DNA of 64,000 nucleotides from assembly GCF_023920705.1 (NCBI RefSeq), contig NZ_CP094657.1:1860001-1924000 (forward strand). The letters run 5' to 3'. This DNA is from Acinetobacter sp. XS-4 (lineage in GTDB: Bacteria; Pseudomonadota; Gammaproteobacteria; Pseudomonadales; Moraxellaceae). The position numbers and the translations under genes are program-made. The notes under the pieces are model-generated. The model was given only the letters and a program-made list of their open reading frames with translations. It was not told the origin of the DNA and ran no database searches. Below, piece by piece: positions 43,323 to 50,640 of this stretch; positions within the stretch are counted from its first letter, which is position 1, and each line of letters starts with the position of its first letter.

Positions 43323-43823
43323 ATGAATGTTAAAACAGTCACTTTCGTGACCACTTTATTTATCTCAATGGGAGTACCCGCAATGGATAAACAACGAGTC
43401 ATCGCATCCCAAACCATCAAAAAAGCCAACCAGCAGCAAGTGATTGAAGGCACTGATAAGATTTTTACAGGAACAGTAGCAATTAAACCTTTAACTGATG
43501 TAACTGAAGGGATAAATGCTGCAAGTGCATATGTAAGCTTTAATACGAGTGCCCGTTCATTTTGGCACACCCACCCTAAAGGCCAATATCTGATTGTGAC
43601 AGAAGGAGAAGGGCTTGTGCAGGAATGGGGTAAACCTGCGGAAAAGATTTCCATAGGAGATGTGATCTATTGCCCGCCAGGTATCAAACATTGGCATGGG
43701 GCAAGCAGCCATTCTGCTATGACTCATCTTGCTTTAACTGCAACTGATGAAAATGGCAAAAATGTAGACTGGTTAGAACCTGTGTCAGATGAACAATATA
43801 AAGAGGCTAGTAAGCCTAAATAA
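43323..43823 (+). CDS. Cupin-domain protein, possibly exported
   Basis: The 166-residue product has a short hydrophobic N-terminus (MNVKTVTFVTTLFISMGVPA) that could be a signal peptide, then one cupin domain with metal ligands in FWHTHPKGQYLIVTEGEG and GDVIYCPPGIKHWHGA. It resembles small cupins annotated near carboxymuconolactone decarboxylase and mandelonitrile-lyase-like proteins. The AGGAAA site supports ATG 43323. It lies 100 bp upstream of the alcohol dehydrogenase and is probably co-regulated by the YqhC-like protein. The reaction is unknown. Confidence 0.75.
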   Translation: MNVKTVTFVTTLFISMGVPAMDKQRVIASQTIKKANQQQVIEGTDKIFTGTVAIKPLTDVTEGINAASAYVSFNTSARSFWHTHPKGQYLIVTEGEGLVQEWGKPAEKISIGDVIYCPPGIKHWHGASSHSAMTHLALTATDENGKNVDWLEPVSDEQYKEASKPK

Positions 43824-43923
43824 GCTTGAAACACCAATTTTTTTACCGCAACTGTAGGCGTAATTCTGAATAAAAATTCAGAAATGAACCCCCATTCTAC
43901 CCATTAAACATGAGAGAAAAAAT

Positions 43924-44976
43924 ATGACAATTGAAGTTTTAGGTTATGCCGCGCTGTCATCAGAAACTCCTTTAGTTCCGTTTAAGTTTGAACGTAGAAC
44001 CCCACGTGAAGATGATGTTGTTATTCAAATTGAATATTGTGGTGTTTGCCATTCAGATCTACATCAAGCTAAAAACGATTGGGGATTTAGTGCTTATCCG
44101 ATAGTTCCGGGCCATGAAATTGTAGGTCGTGTAACCTCAATCGGTGCCAAAGTCACAAAATATAAGGTTGGTGATTTAGTGGGCATTGGCTGTATGGTCG
44201 ATTCATGCCGTACTTGTTCAGCTTGTCATTCAGGACTAGAGCAATATTGTGAAGAAGGTAACATCCAGACTTATGGCAGTGTTGATCGTCATGATCAACG
44301 ACCAACCTATGGCGGATATTCTAAAAGCATTACGTGTAGCCAAGATTTTGTATTAAAAGTACCAGAAAATCTGGATGCTCAAGCTGTACCACCATTACTG
44401 TGTGCTGGCATTACCACTTGGTCACCGCTGCGTCACTGGAATATTGGAAAGGGCAGTAAAGTTGCGGTTGTCGGTTTAGGTGGTTTAGGACACATGGCGA
44501 TTAAACTTGCCAATGCGCTAGGTGCTGAAGTGACATTATTTACCCGCTCAGCAAACAAAGAGCAGGATGCAAAACAACTTGGTGCGCATCATGTTGTGTT
44601 ATCAACAGATGAAGCTCAAATGAAATCAGTGTTAAATCAGTTTGATTTAATTATTGATACTGTGCCTTATAACCATGACTTGAAGCCTTATATTCCAACG
44701 TTAGCTTTAAATGGAACAATTGTGCTGGTCGGATATTTAGGTGAAATTAGCGCAAATTCAGTACCTATGATTTTAGGAAGAAAATCAATTGCAGGGTCGG
44801 TGATTGGTGGAATTAAAGAAACACAAGAGTTACTCGATTTTTGTGGTGAGCATAATATTGTTTCTGAAGTAGAGATGATTGATATGCAAAATATCAATGA
44901 AGCTTTTGAGCGTATGTTAAAGAGTGATGTGAAATATCGTTTTGTGATTGATATGAAAACTTTATCTGATCATTAA
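43924..44976 (+). CDS. Zinc NADP-dependent alcohol dehydrogenase, YahK/CAD type
   Basis: The 350-residue product has the catalytic zinc motif GVCHSDLHQAKNDWG with VPGHEIVGRV, the structural zinc cysteines in CRTCSACHSGLEQYC, and the cofactor fold VAVVGLGGLGHMAIKLANALGA. It matches the cinnamyl alcohol dehydrogenase branch (YahK), broad reductases of aldehydes with NADPH. Placement under a YqhC-like regulator suggests aldehyde detoxification. The ribosome site is GAGAG. Confidence 0.9.
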   Translation: MTIEVLGYAALSSETPLVPFKFERRTPREDDVVIQIEYCGVCHSDLHQAKNDWGFSAYPIVPGHEIVGRVTSIGAKVTKYKVGDLVGIGCMVDSCRTCSACHSGLEQYCEEGNIQTYGSVDRHDQRPTYGGYSKSITCSQDFVLKVPENLDAQAVPPLLCAGITTWSPLRHWNIGKGSKVAVVGLGGLGHMAIKLANALGAEVTLFTRSANKEQDAKQLGAHHVVLSTDEAQMKSVLNQFDLIIDTVPYNHDLKPYIPTLALNGTIVLVGYLGEISANSVPMILGRKSIAGSVIGGIKETQELLDFCGEHNIVSEVEMIDMQNINEAFERMLKSDVKYRFVIDMKTLSDH

Positions 44977-45164
44977 TTTTATTTGAACTTGGCTGTGTAT
45001 TCTGTCATTAGGGTGCACAGCTCAAAAAACTCTCTAAATAAGGCAGTATTATTAAGCTGATATTTAAGAGTTTCATTAACTATGTAATTAAATGAAAAAC
45101 AATAATTATTTAAATATTTTCTAGCCAATCTCACATTGACACCTTAAATATTGAAGATTACCAT
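44977..45164. other. AT-rich spacer before the structured element
   Basis: A weak stem (GCTGTG 44992-44997 with CACAGC 45016-45021) may end the dehydrogenase transcript. The rest is AT-rich without a gene. GC content rises abruptly near 45165, where the structured element begins. Confidence 0.4.
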
Positions 45165-45398
45165 TTGCGGACTGGCCTACATTGCCAGGTGGTTTTGACA
45201 GACCACATAGGACCGCATCAGACTTATTCCTTTCTGAGGGATAGTCTCATGTGCACACCTCGTTCCCTCCCGTAGCGGTAGGACGGGAGTGGGACACCTT
45301 CGGGTGTGCTGGAGTCCTACCAGTCTGTCAACCCACTTCCGTTCTGCCACCATAATTTCTAATGTTTTGGCAGAACTCCCAATAAAAAGGAGTTGGCT
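45165..45398 (+). ncRNA. Candidate structured RNA or mobile-replicon remnant with nested inverted repeats
   Basis: This GC-rich stretch folds on paper into one compact structure. A long-range stem joins 45195-45203 to 45323-45331 (TTGACAGAC/GTCTGTCAA) and 45208-45213 to 45314-45319 (TAGGAC/GTCCTA), and is extended outward by 45189-45192 with 45333-45336. Inside are a hairpin at 45217-45250, a hairpin at 45267-45289 (CTCCCGT/ACGGGAG) and a UUCG-capped hairpin at 45294-45307. A 5' hairpin sits at 45172-45188 and a 9-bp hairpin at 45341-45376. G-U pairs that work only in plus-strand RNA favour that strand. No known RNA family was recognised; a phage or plasmid origin remnant is the main alternative. 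Confidence 0.45.
45374..45394 (+). promoter_or_regulatory. Ribosome site inside a hairpin
   Basis: AACTCC (45374-45379) pairs with GGAGTT (45389-45394), which contains the AAGGAG ribosome site of the 18-codon frame. This hairpin and the 9-bp stem at 45341-45376 share bases 45374-45376, so they compete at that edge, as in translation switches. Confidence 0.35.
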
Positions 45399-45455
45399 AT
45401 GCATATTCATTATTTCTTGGCAGTCATTGCCAAAAGCTATAACGACACAGCTTAA
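45399..45455 (+). CDS. Short ORF of 18 codons after the structured element
   Basis: The frame encodes MHIHYFLAVIAKSYNDTA and is preceded by AAGGAG at ideal spacing. The ribosome site is unusually good for so short a frame. After the stop the frame stays open for another 22 codons (KHLTQLDRRKAF...), so it may instead be the broken start of a longer gene. Function is unknown. Confidence 0.3.
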   Translation: MHIHYFLAVIAKSYNDTA

Positions 45456-45649
45456 AAACATTTAACGCAGCTTGATCGCCGTAAGGCTTTTTCAGGCTTT
45501 AGTTCGTTATTACTTAAAACTTAGACAATTAAAACTTGAGATGTGCTGCGCACAGTCTTTACGGCTTTGCTATGCCTTTTTTTCTCCCAAAGGCAGCGGT
45601 TTTTATATCTCATTTATATACAACAATAATTTTTTATAACGGTAAAAAT

Positions 45650-46204
45650 ATGCCACATATAGATCTTCCATTTCGTGCTTTAAGCGTACTTCATTCAGCA
45701 AGATATTTATTTAACAAATACGGCTTTCACAATGTCGGTGTAGACCAAATTATTGAAGCGGCAAAAATTCCCAAAGCGATCTTTTATAACTACTTTCACT
45801 CAAAAGAACGCCTCATTGAAATGAGCCTAAGCTTTCAAAAAGACGGCCTTAAACACGAGGTCATGTCGATTATTAATGTTCAAACAGAATTAACCTTAGT
45901 TGAAAAACTTCGAAAAATTTACTTTTTGCATGCAGATTTAGATGGGCTTTACCATTTGCCATTTAAAGCTATTTTTGAAATTGCAAAAACACATCCAAAG
46001 GCTTATCAGCTTGTCATTGATTATAGAAATTGGTTGATCAATGAAATTTATAAACTGCTTTTAACAGCTAATGAAAATGCTACAAAGCCAGATGCACATA
46101 TGTTCTTGTTTGTGATTGATGGGGCAATAGTCCAGCTTTTAGATTCAAATAGTGTGGATGACAGAGAAAGATTGCTGAACTATTTTTTGGTGCAGACTAT
46201 GTAA
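45650..46204 (+). CDS. TetR family transcriptional regulator
   Basis: The 184-residue product has a TetR helix-turn-helix (LFNKYGFHNVGVDQIIEAAKIPKAIFYNYFHSKERLIEMSL, residues about 20-60) and a helical C-terminal domain. I chose ATG 45650, which starts right before the conserved region; the upstream TTG at 45536 would add 38 residues foreign to the family. The ribosome site is weak. No divergent partner is present; the DUF2946-like and TonB receptor genes downstream are possible targets. Confidence 0.8.
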   Translation: MPHIDLPFRALSVLHSARYLFNKYGFHNVGVDQIIEAAKIPKAIFYNYFHSKERLIEMSLSFQKDGLKHEVMSIINVQTELTLVEKLRKIYFLHADLDGLYHLPFKAIFEIAKTHPKAYQLVIDYRNWLINEIYKLLLTANENATKPDAHMFLFVIDGAIVQLLDSNSVDDRERLLNYFLVQTM

Positions 46205-46314
46205 TTCTTTGATTATATTGCTGTAGTGATATTGCTCTTTTCTTGCTTGAGTGCGGGTTCAAATAAAAAAACGCTAATTCTCTAAGCAGAATTATGTTAT
46301 TTTTCACTCAACAT

Positions 46315-46333
46315 TGATGAGAATGATTTTTCA
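46315..46333. promoter_or_regulatory. Weak candidate Fur box
   Basis: TGATGAGAATGATTTTTCA resembles the GATAATGATAATCATTATC consensus in about half its positions and overlaps the start of the DUF2946-like gene. If real, the TonB receptor operon would be iron-repressed. Confidence 0.35.
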
Positions 46334-46749
46334 TGTATCGGTTTGGGACCATAATTGGCTTGCTAGCAATATTGCTACAGAACCTTGTGTTCTGGCAAAG
46401 CCTATTACCCAATGAAATGCATCAGCAAACGGTATGTGTACAAATTGTAGAAGTGATGAACCATTCAAAAATGAATTCTGAGCAACATTCATCTCATCAT
46501 TTTAAAAATGATTCTAATAAAAAGCTTCTAGATAAAAGCACTCATCACGATTCAAACACAGGTTGTCATTTTTGTTATCTATACAGTCACATCGCAACAA
46601 TTGATGGCTTTAAATTATCTTTATTTGAAGTGGGTGTGATTGTTCGCTTAATTATATTGGCAACAATCAGCTATATATTATTTTATTTACGGCGCCTATT
46701 TCTTTCACCGCAAGGGCGGGCTCCACCTCAACAACTTTGTTTTGCTTAA
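46333..46749 (+). CDS. DUF2946-like membrane protein, His/Cys-rich
   Basis: The 138-residue product has an N-terminal membrane or signal segment (MYRFGTIIGLLAILLQNLVFW), a His-rich middle (HSKMNSEQHSSHHF and KSTHHDSNTGCHFCYLYSHI) and a second membrane segment near the C-terminus. A CxxC motif and clustered His are typical of the small DUF2946 proteins found beside copper or TonB-receptor genes. It starts 52 bp before the TonB receptor, so a metal-handling role with it is likely. The function of the family is not established. Confidence 0.6.
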   Translation: MYRFGTIIGLLAILLQNLVFWQSLLPNEMHQQTVCVQIVEVMNHSKMNSEQHSSHHFKNDSNKKLLDKSTHHDSNTGCHFCYLYSHIATIDGFKLSLFEVGVIVRLIILATISYILFYLRRLFLSPQGRAPPQQLCFA

Positions 46750-46801
46750 TTTGTTACTAGGTCCGTATCTGTTCCTATTTCATTACTAAACAGAGTTTGT
46801 C

Positions 46802-48898
46802 ATGTCTAAATTTTTACTTAATCCACTGGCGTGGAGTATCTTGTTTGCTCAATTTTCTATGCCAACAATGGCACAAAGCCAAACTGATCAACAGGTTGCT
46901 GAGTTAGAAAAAATCACGATCAAAGCGGAAGATGCTACAGAGACCTCTATTTCTTCAACAGCATTAACTCAATTTGAACATGGCTTATTGAGTGTTCCAT
47001 TTACCAAGTCCCATGTATCAGCTCAAGATATCCAAAATAATAATATTCAGCGTGTGAGTGATGCATTGTCACTGGTGAATGGTGTGGTTTATCAGGACAG
47101 CTACGGTGGAGGTTTTTGGGATAATTACTCGTTTCGTGGCTTTAGTACAGATCCCAATATGGGTACAAGCTATTTACGTAATGGTTTGAGCGCTTTAAGT
47201 GGCATTCACACCCCAAGGGATATAGCAAACATTCAGGCAATTGATTTCTTAAAAGGTCCAATGGCGGCTATGTATGGGCAAGGTGCTATTGGTGGCATTA
47301 TGAACATTACAACTAAACAACCTGAGTGGATGCAAAAAAATCAGGTGAGTTTAAGTGGTAGCACATTAGAAGAATATCGGGCTTCTCTAGATAGCACAGG
47401 CGTATTAAACGATGCGGTGGCTTATAGACTTGGGCTGGCTTATGAAAATAACCAGAGTTTTAGAGACCATGTCGATAGTCAGCATTACTTTATCGCTCCT
47501 CAGCTTGCATGGAAAATCTCGGATCAAACACAGCTCAATCTGGATACTGAATTTTCAGAACATCAGGGTGTATTTGACCGTGGTATTCCGATGGTTAATG
47601 GGCAGTTTGTTGTCAATAAAAAGACCTTTTTAGGTGAGCCATCGGATGGTGACATTAAAGTCAAAGACCAGATGTATCAATTACGATTGAATCACCAATT
47701 TAATGAAAACTGGAATAACACTACAGCTTTAAGCTATGGTCATGGGGAGCGAGCAGGAACCTCCACTGAAATTTCGAGCATTGCTGATGATGGGCAAACA
47801 GCAAACCGTTTTAGGCGCTACCGTCAATTTGAAACAGAGACAATTCAGTTCCAATCGATTCTTCGGGGCAAATTTAATACAGGATTGCTAAAGCACGAAC
47901 TCGTTGCAAATGTTGAAGCTGGACACTATACAATCGATCAAATTCAGCTTCGTAATGCAGTGGGCACATCAAGCCCGATTAATATTTATCATCCCGTATA
48001 TGGTCAAAATATTTTAGCGCTGGCTAGAACAACAAAAAATACGAAAGAAACTCAAAATATGCTGGGAGTGAACTTACAAGACCAGATTTTCTTGAATAAT
48101 CAATGGAATGTATTAATAGGTGGGCGTTTTAATCGTCTGGACCAACAAATTAATGATTACAAGACAGGTCTAACGGCTCAACAGAAATTTACCCCGTTTA
48201 GTCCACGCATTGGAGTGAATTATCAACCAACGACAAAGCTTGCTTTGTATAGCAATTGGGGCAAATCTTTTGAGTTGAATACAGGACTCAATAAAGAAAA
48301 TCAACTTTATGACCCAGAGAAAACTCAAAGTTGGGAAATTGGAGCAAAATACGAATATCTACCGCAAAGTTGGTTTGGACTTACCTATTTTGATTTAGAT
48401 AAACAACATCTACTGACCGAAGGTATAACAGATGCTTATGTCGATAGTGGACGTGTACAGAGTCATGGGCTAGAGGTCGAATTAAAACATCAATTCAATG
48501 ATCATCTTCGTGTGGGAGCAAATTATACTTTTACAAAAGCATCGGTGATTGAAAGTGAAGTTGATACAAAAGGTGCTCGTCTTAAAAATATTCCGAAGCA
48601 CACGGCAAATTTAAATGCGGATTACCAGTTTGAATTATTAGGAAGAGCGGCTGGCTTGGTCGGCACAATTAACTATTTTGGCAAGCGTAGTGCTAATTAC
48701 ATAGACAATGGAACCAGTTTACCGGAATTTACAGTGGTGAATGTTGGGGGCTATATACAAGTTCATCCTGATTTACGAGCACAATTAAATATTGATAACG
48801 TGTTCGATAAGGACTATTACGTTTCGAGTTATACGGATGAATGGGTACAACCCGGAGAGCCGCTGAAGGCAACTTTATCTTTGACTTGGAACTTCTGA
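46802..48898 (+). CDS. TonB-dependent outer membrane receptor
   Basis: The 698-residue product has a signal peptide ending near TMAQSQ, a plug domain (about 45-165) with DALSLVNGVVYQDSYGG, NYSFRGFSTDP and FLKGPMAAMYGQGAIGGIMNITTKQP, and a beta-barrel ending VQPGEPLKATLSLTWNF with the terminal Phe. It reads as a siderophore-type receptor. A TonB box may lie in LEKITIKA. Its neighbours (DUF2946-like protein, His-rich PepSY protein, tyrosinase and multicopper oxidase) argue for copper, while a weak Fur-like site and a nearby ABC importer argue for iron. The substrate is open. Confidence 0.88.
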   Translation: MSKFLLNPLAWSILFAQFSMPTMAQSQTDQQVAELEKITIKAEDATETSISSTALTQFEHGLLSVPFTKSHVSAQDIQNNNIQRVSDALSLVNGVVYQDSYGGGFWDNYSFRGFSTDPNMGTSYLRNGLSALSGIHTPRDIANIQAIDFLKGPMAAMYGQGAIGGIMNITTKQPEWMQKNQVSLSGSTLEEYRASLDSTGVLNDAVAYRLGLAYENNQSFRDHVDSQHYFIAPQLAWKISDQTQLNLDTEFSEHQGVFDRGIPMVNGQFVVNKKTFLGEPSDGDIKVKDQMYQLRLNHQFNENWNNTTALSYGHGERAGTSTEISSIADDGQTANRFRRYRQFETETIQFQSILRGKFNTGLLKHELVANVEAGHYTIDQIQLRNAVGTSSPINIYHPVYGQNILALARTTKNTKETQNMLGVNLQDQIFLNNQWNVLIGGRFNRLDQQINDYKTGLTAQQKFTPFSPRIGVNYQPTTKLALYSNWGKSFELNTGLNKENQLYDPEKTQSWEIGAKYEYLPQSWFGLTYFDLDKQHLLTEGITDAYVDSGRVQSHGLEVELKHQFNDHLRVGANYTFTKASVIESEVDTKGARLKNIPKHTANLNADYQFELLGRAAGLVGTINYFGKRSANYIDNGTSLPEFTVVNVGGYIQVHPDLRAQLNIDNVFDKDYYVSSYTDEWVQPGEPLKATLSLTWNF

Positions 48899-48900
48899 TG

Positions 48901-48939
48901 AAAAAGGAGTTAGGCAAATTTTGAGCCTAGCTCCTTTTT
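48901..48939. terminator. Bidirectional terminator
   Basis: AAAAAGGAGTTAGGC (48901-48915) pairs with GCCTAGCTCCTTTTT (48925-48939), 15 bp with one G-U pair and a 9-nt loop. It lies between the convergent receptor and PepSY genes. Confidence 0.9.
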
Positions 48940-48944
48940 AAGGT

Positions 48945-50288
48945 TTATGGCTTAGAAGGTATGTATTTACGCATAGCAAAGATAAATAGCGTAAATAAAA
49001 TACTAAAACCAAAAACAGGTAAGCTTAGCCCTAACACGAGACCCACCAATATTAACCATATTTTTTGTGAGCCAGTTGCATGGTTCCAAATTAATAAGCT
49101 TTGCCCAACAAAGTGACTCGTCATGAGTTTTAAGTTCGAGTTTTTAAACGCAGCTTTATATGCATAAATAATCATCATACAAAGTGCAAGCGCATAAAGT
49201 GCGAGAACTAATTGATTAATCCAGCCAAATAAAATACCAATATGGGCATCTACTCCCCAACGAGTGAGCTTTGCCACTAGCGAGTAGTCTTTAAATGCAA
49301 GTTGATCGATGACTTTGTGGTGTTCCATATCAATTGCGATACTGTCTGCTTGAGTTGGCCATTTACGCTGAATTTCGGCGACTTCCCAAGCTTGATTGCC
49401 ACTGGTGGGTGGTTTGATTTGTATTTGTGCCGCGTCAATGCCATGTATTCTGGCAATTTCAAGAGCGGTATCATATTCACTTGGAACAATATTTAAGTTA
49501 ATGTTTTCACTGTGCGGCATGTCGTGATGTTCATGGTGCATCACTGTAGGTAAATTATCTTCTTGAAGAGAAGTTGCCAATGTTGGGGTTTGCCAGCTGA
49601 GCCATTGACGAGCAACCCGTATATTATCTCCAGCCCACTCAGACCATGTAAGACCCGTAATAGCAATGATCAATAAGAGAGGAAATAGGGTTAAACCTAA
49701 CGTGCTATGCCACCTCAATAATTTCTTTTTTTCTGTTTGTCTAATTTTAAGATTTTGACGACGTTTCCACCAATTATATAATCCAGTTAAGGTCAAAATG
49801 GCTAACCAACTTGCTGCCAGTTCACTATAAAAACGACCCCATTTTCCTAGTAATAAATTACTATGTAATTGATCGAGCATCGTTCGAAAGGGTAAAAGCC
49901 CACTGGTACCATAGACAGCGAGATGACCTTTGGCCTGAAGTGTAAAAGGATCAATAAAAACTGCTTCGCTGTTAAAATGGTGTATAGGGTCAGAGAAAAT
50001 TACGCGTGTTGTCTGGTCAGCGCTTGGGGCTGGTCTAACTTCAATGACCTGAGCAGACTTGGGCATCACTTGTTTTGCAACTTCAATTTGTTGACTGAGC
50101 TTATGTGGCGTTTGATTCAGTGGTTCAACATATAGAACATCTTTATAAATCGCCTGTTCAACTTGTGGTGTAATGGCATAGAGCAAGCCAGTGATTGCAG
50201 CAATCAATAACAAGGGCGCAATAAAAATACCAGCATAAATATGAATTAAACGGAAAAGACTACGCCAGAAGGATGAATGGGTCAGCAT
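48945..50288 (-). CDS. PepSY-associated membrane protein (probable metal/siderophore reductase)
   Basis: The 447-residue product has an N-terminal membrane segment (RLIHIYAGIFIAPLLLIAAITGLLYA-type), a periplasmic PepSY domain, and three or more further segments with the conserved LDQLHSNLLLG and WLAILTLTGLYNWWKRR. This is the PiuB/FoxB-like family often found next to TonB receptors and thought to reduce imported metal chelates. A periplasmic loop is strikingly His-rich (MHHEHHDMPHSE), which favours copper. It converges on the receptor gene. The start codon has a weak ribosome site. Confidence 0.8.
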   Translation of the reverse strand: MLTHSSFWRSLFRLIHIYAGIFIAPLLLIAAITGLLYAITPQVEQAIYKDVLYVEPLNQTPHKLSQQIEVAKQVMPKSAQVIEVRPAPSADQTTRVIFSDPIHHFNSEAVFIDPFTLQAKGHLAVYGTSGLLPFRTMLDQLHSNLLLGKWGRFYSELAASWLAILTLTGLYNWWKRRQNLKIRQTEKKKLLRWHSTLGLTLFPLLLIIAITGLTWSEWAGDNIRVARQWLSWQTPTLATSLQEDNLPTVMHHEHHDMPHSENINLNIVPSEYDTALEIARIHGIDAAQIQIKPPTSGNQAWEVAEIQRKWPTQADSIAIDMEHHKVIDQLAFKDYSLVAKLTRWGVDAHIGILFGWINQLVLALYALALCMMIIYAYKAAFKNSNLKLMTSHFVGQSLLIWNHATGSQKIWLILVGLVLGLSLPVFGFSILFTLFIFAMRKYIPSKP

Positions 50289-50640
50289 CAGAAGATAATG
50301 TCTATCAGGTGTTGGGCTGGATTATAACGACTTATTTATCTTGATGTTGCTTGAGCTGTAAACATTATTAAATTATTTAAATAATGTTAAAGCATACTGT
50401 TGGGTCCATTAATTAGACAGTTTTTATTACTTGGTAAATTATATATTTTATGTGCTCTTTAAGATCTTATTTATATAGCATATTTAATAATTGCATAACT
50501 TATTATTTAAAATAATCTTGATTTATATAGTGTGTTTCTCTACAAGAATGGATGATATGTAAATATCAGAATTAATATTTTAAAACCGCTTATTTAGAAT
50601 AAACGGTTTTATTAGAATAAAGTTGTATTACAGTTCCAAA
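50289..50640. other. AT-rich region between the oxidase and PepSY genes
   Basis: It holds the terminator of the tyrosinase-oxidase operon (50582-50610) and presumably the PepSY promoter. No ORF, RNA gene or other symmetric site is apparent. Confidence 0.5.
50582..50610 (-). terminator. Terminator of the tyrosinase-oxidase operon
   Basis: AAAACCG (50582-50588) pairs with CGGTTTT (50604-50610); after one mismatch, TTATT pairs with AATAA around a 3-nt loop. On the minus strand the stem ends in TTTT. Confidence 0.7.

Noticed and set aside
43286..43654. Antisense frame across the cupin gene
   Set aside because: The cupin frame has metal-binding motifs and a ribosome site; the antisense frame has neither.
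45177..45461. 94-codon open frame on the minus strand across the structured element
   Set aside because: It runs through the nested stems, has no good ribosome site or recognisable domain, and its Cys/Arg-rich translation looks like the by-product of GC-rich repeats.
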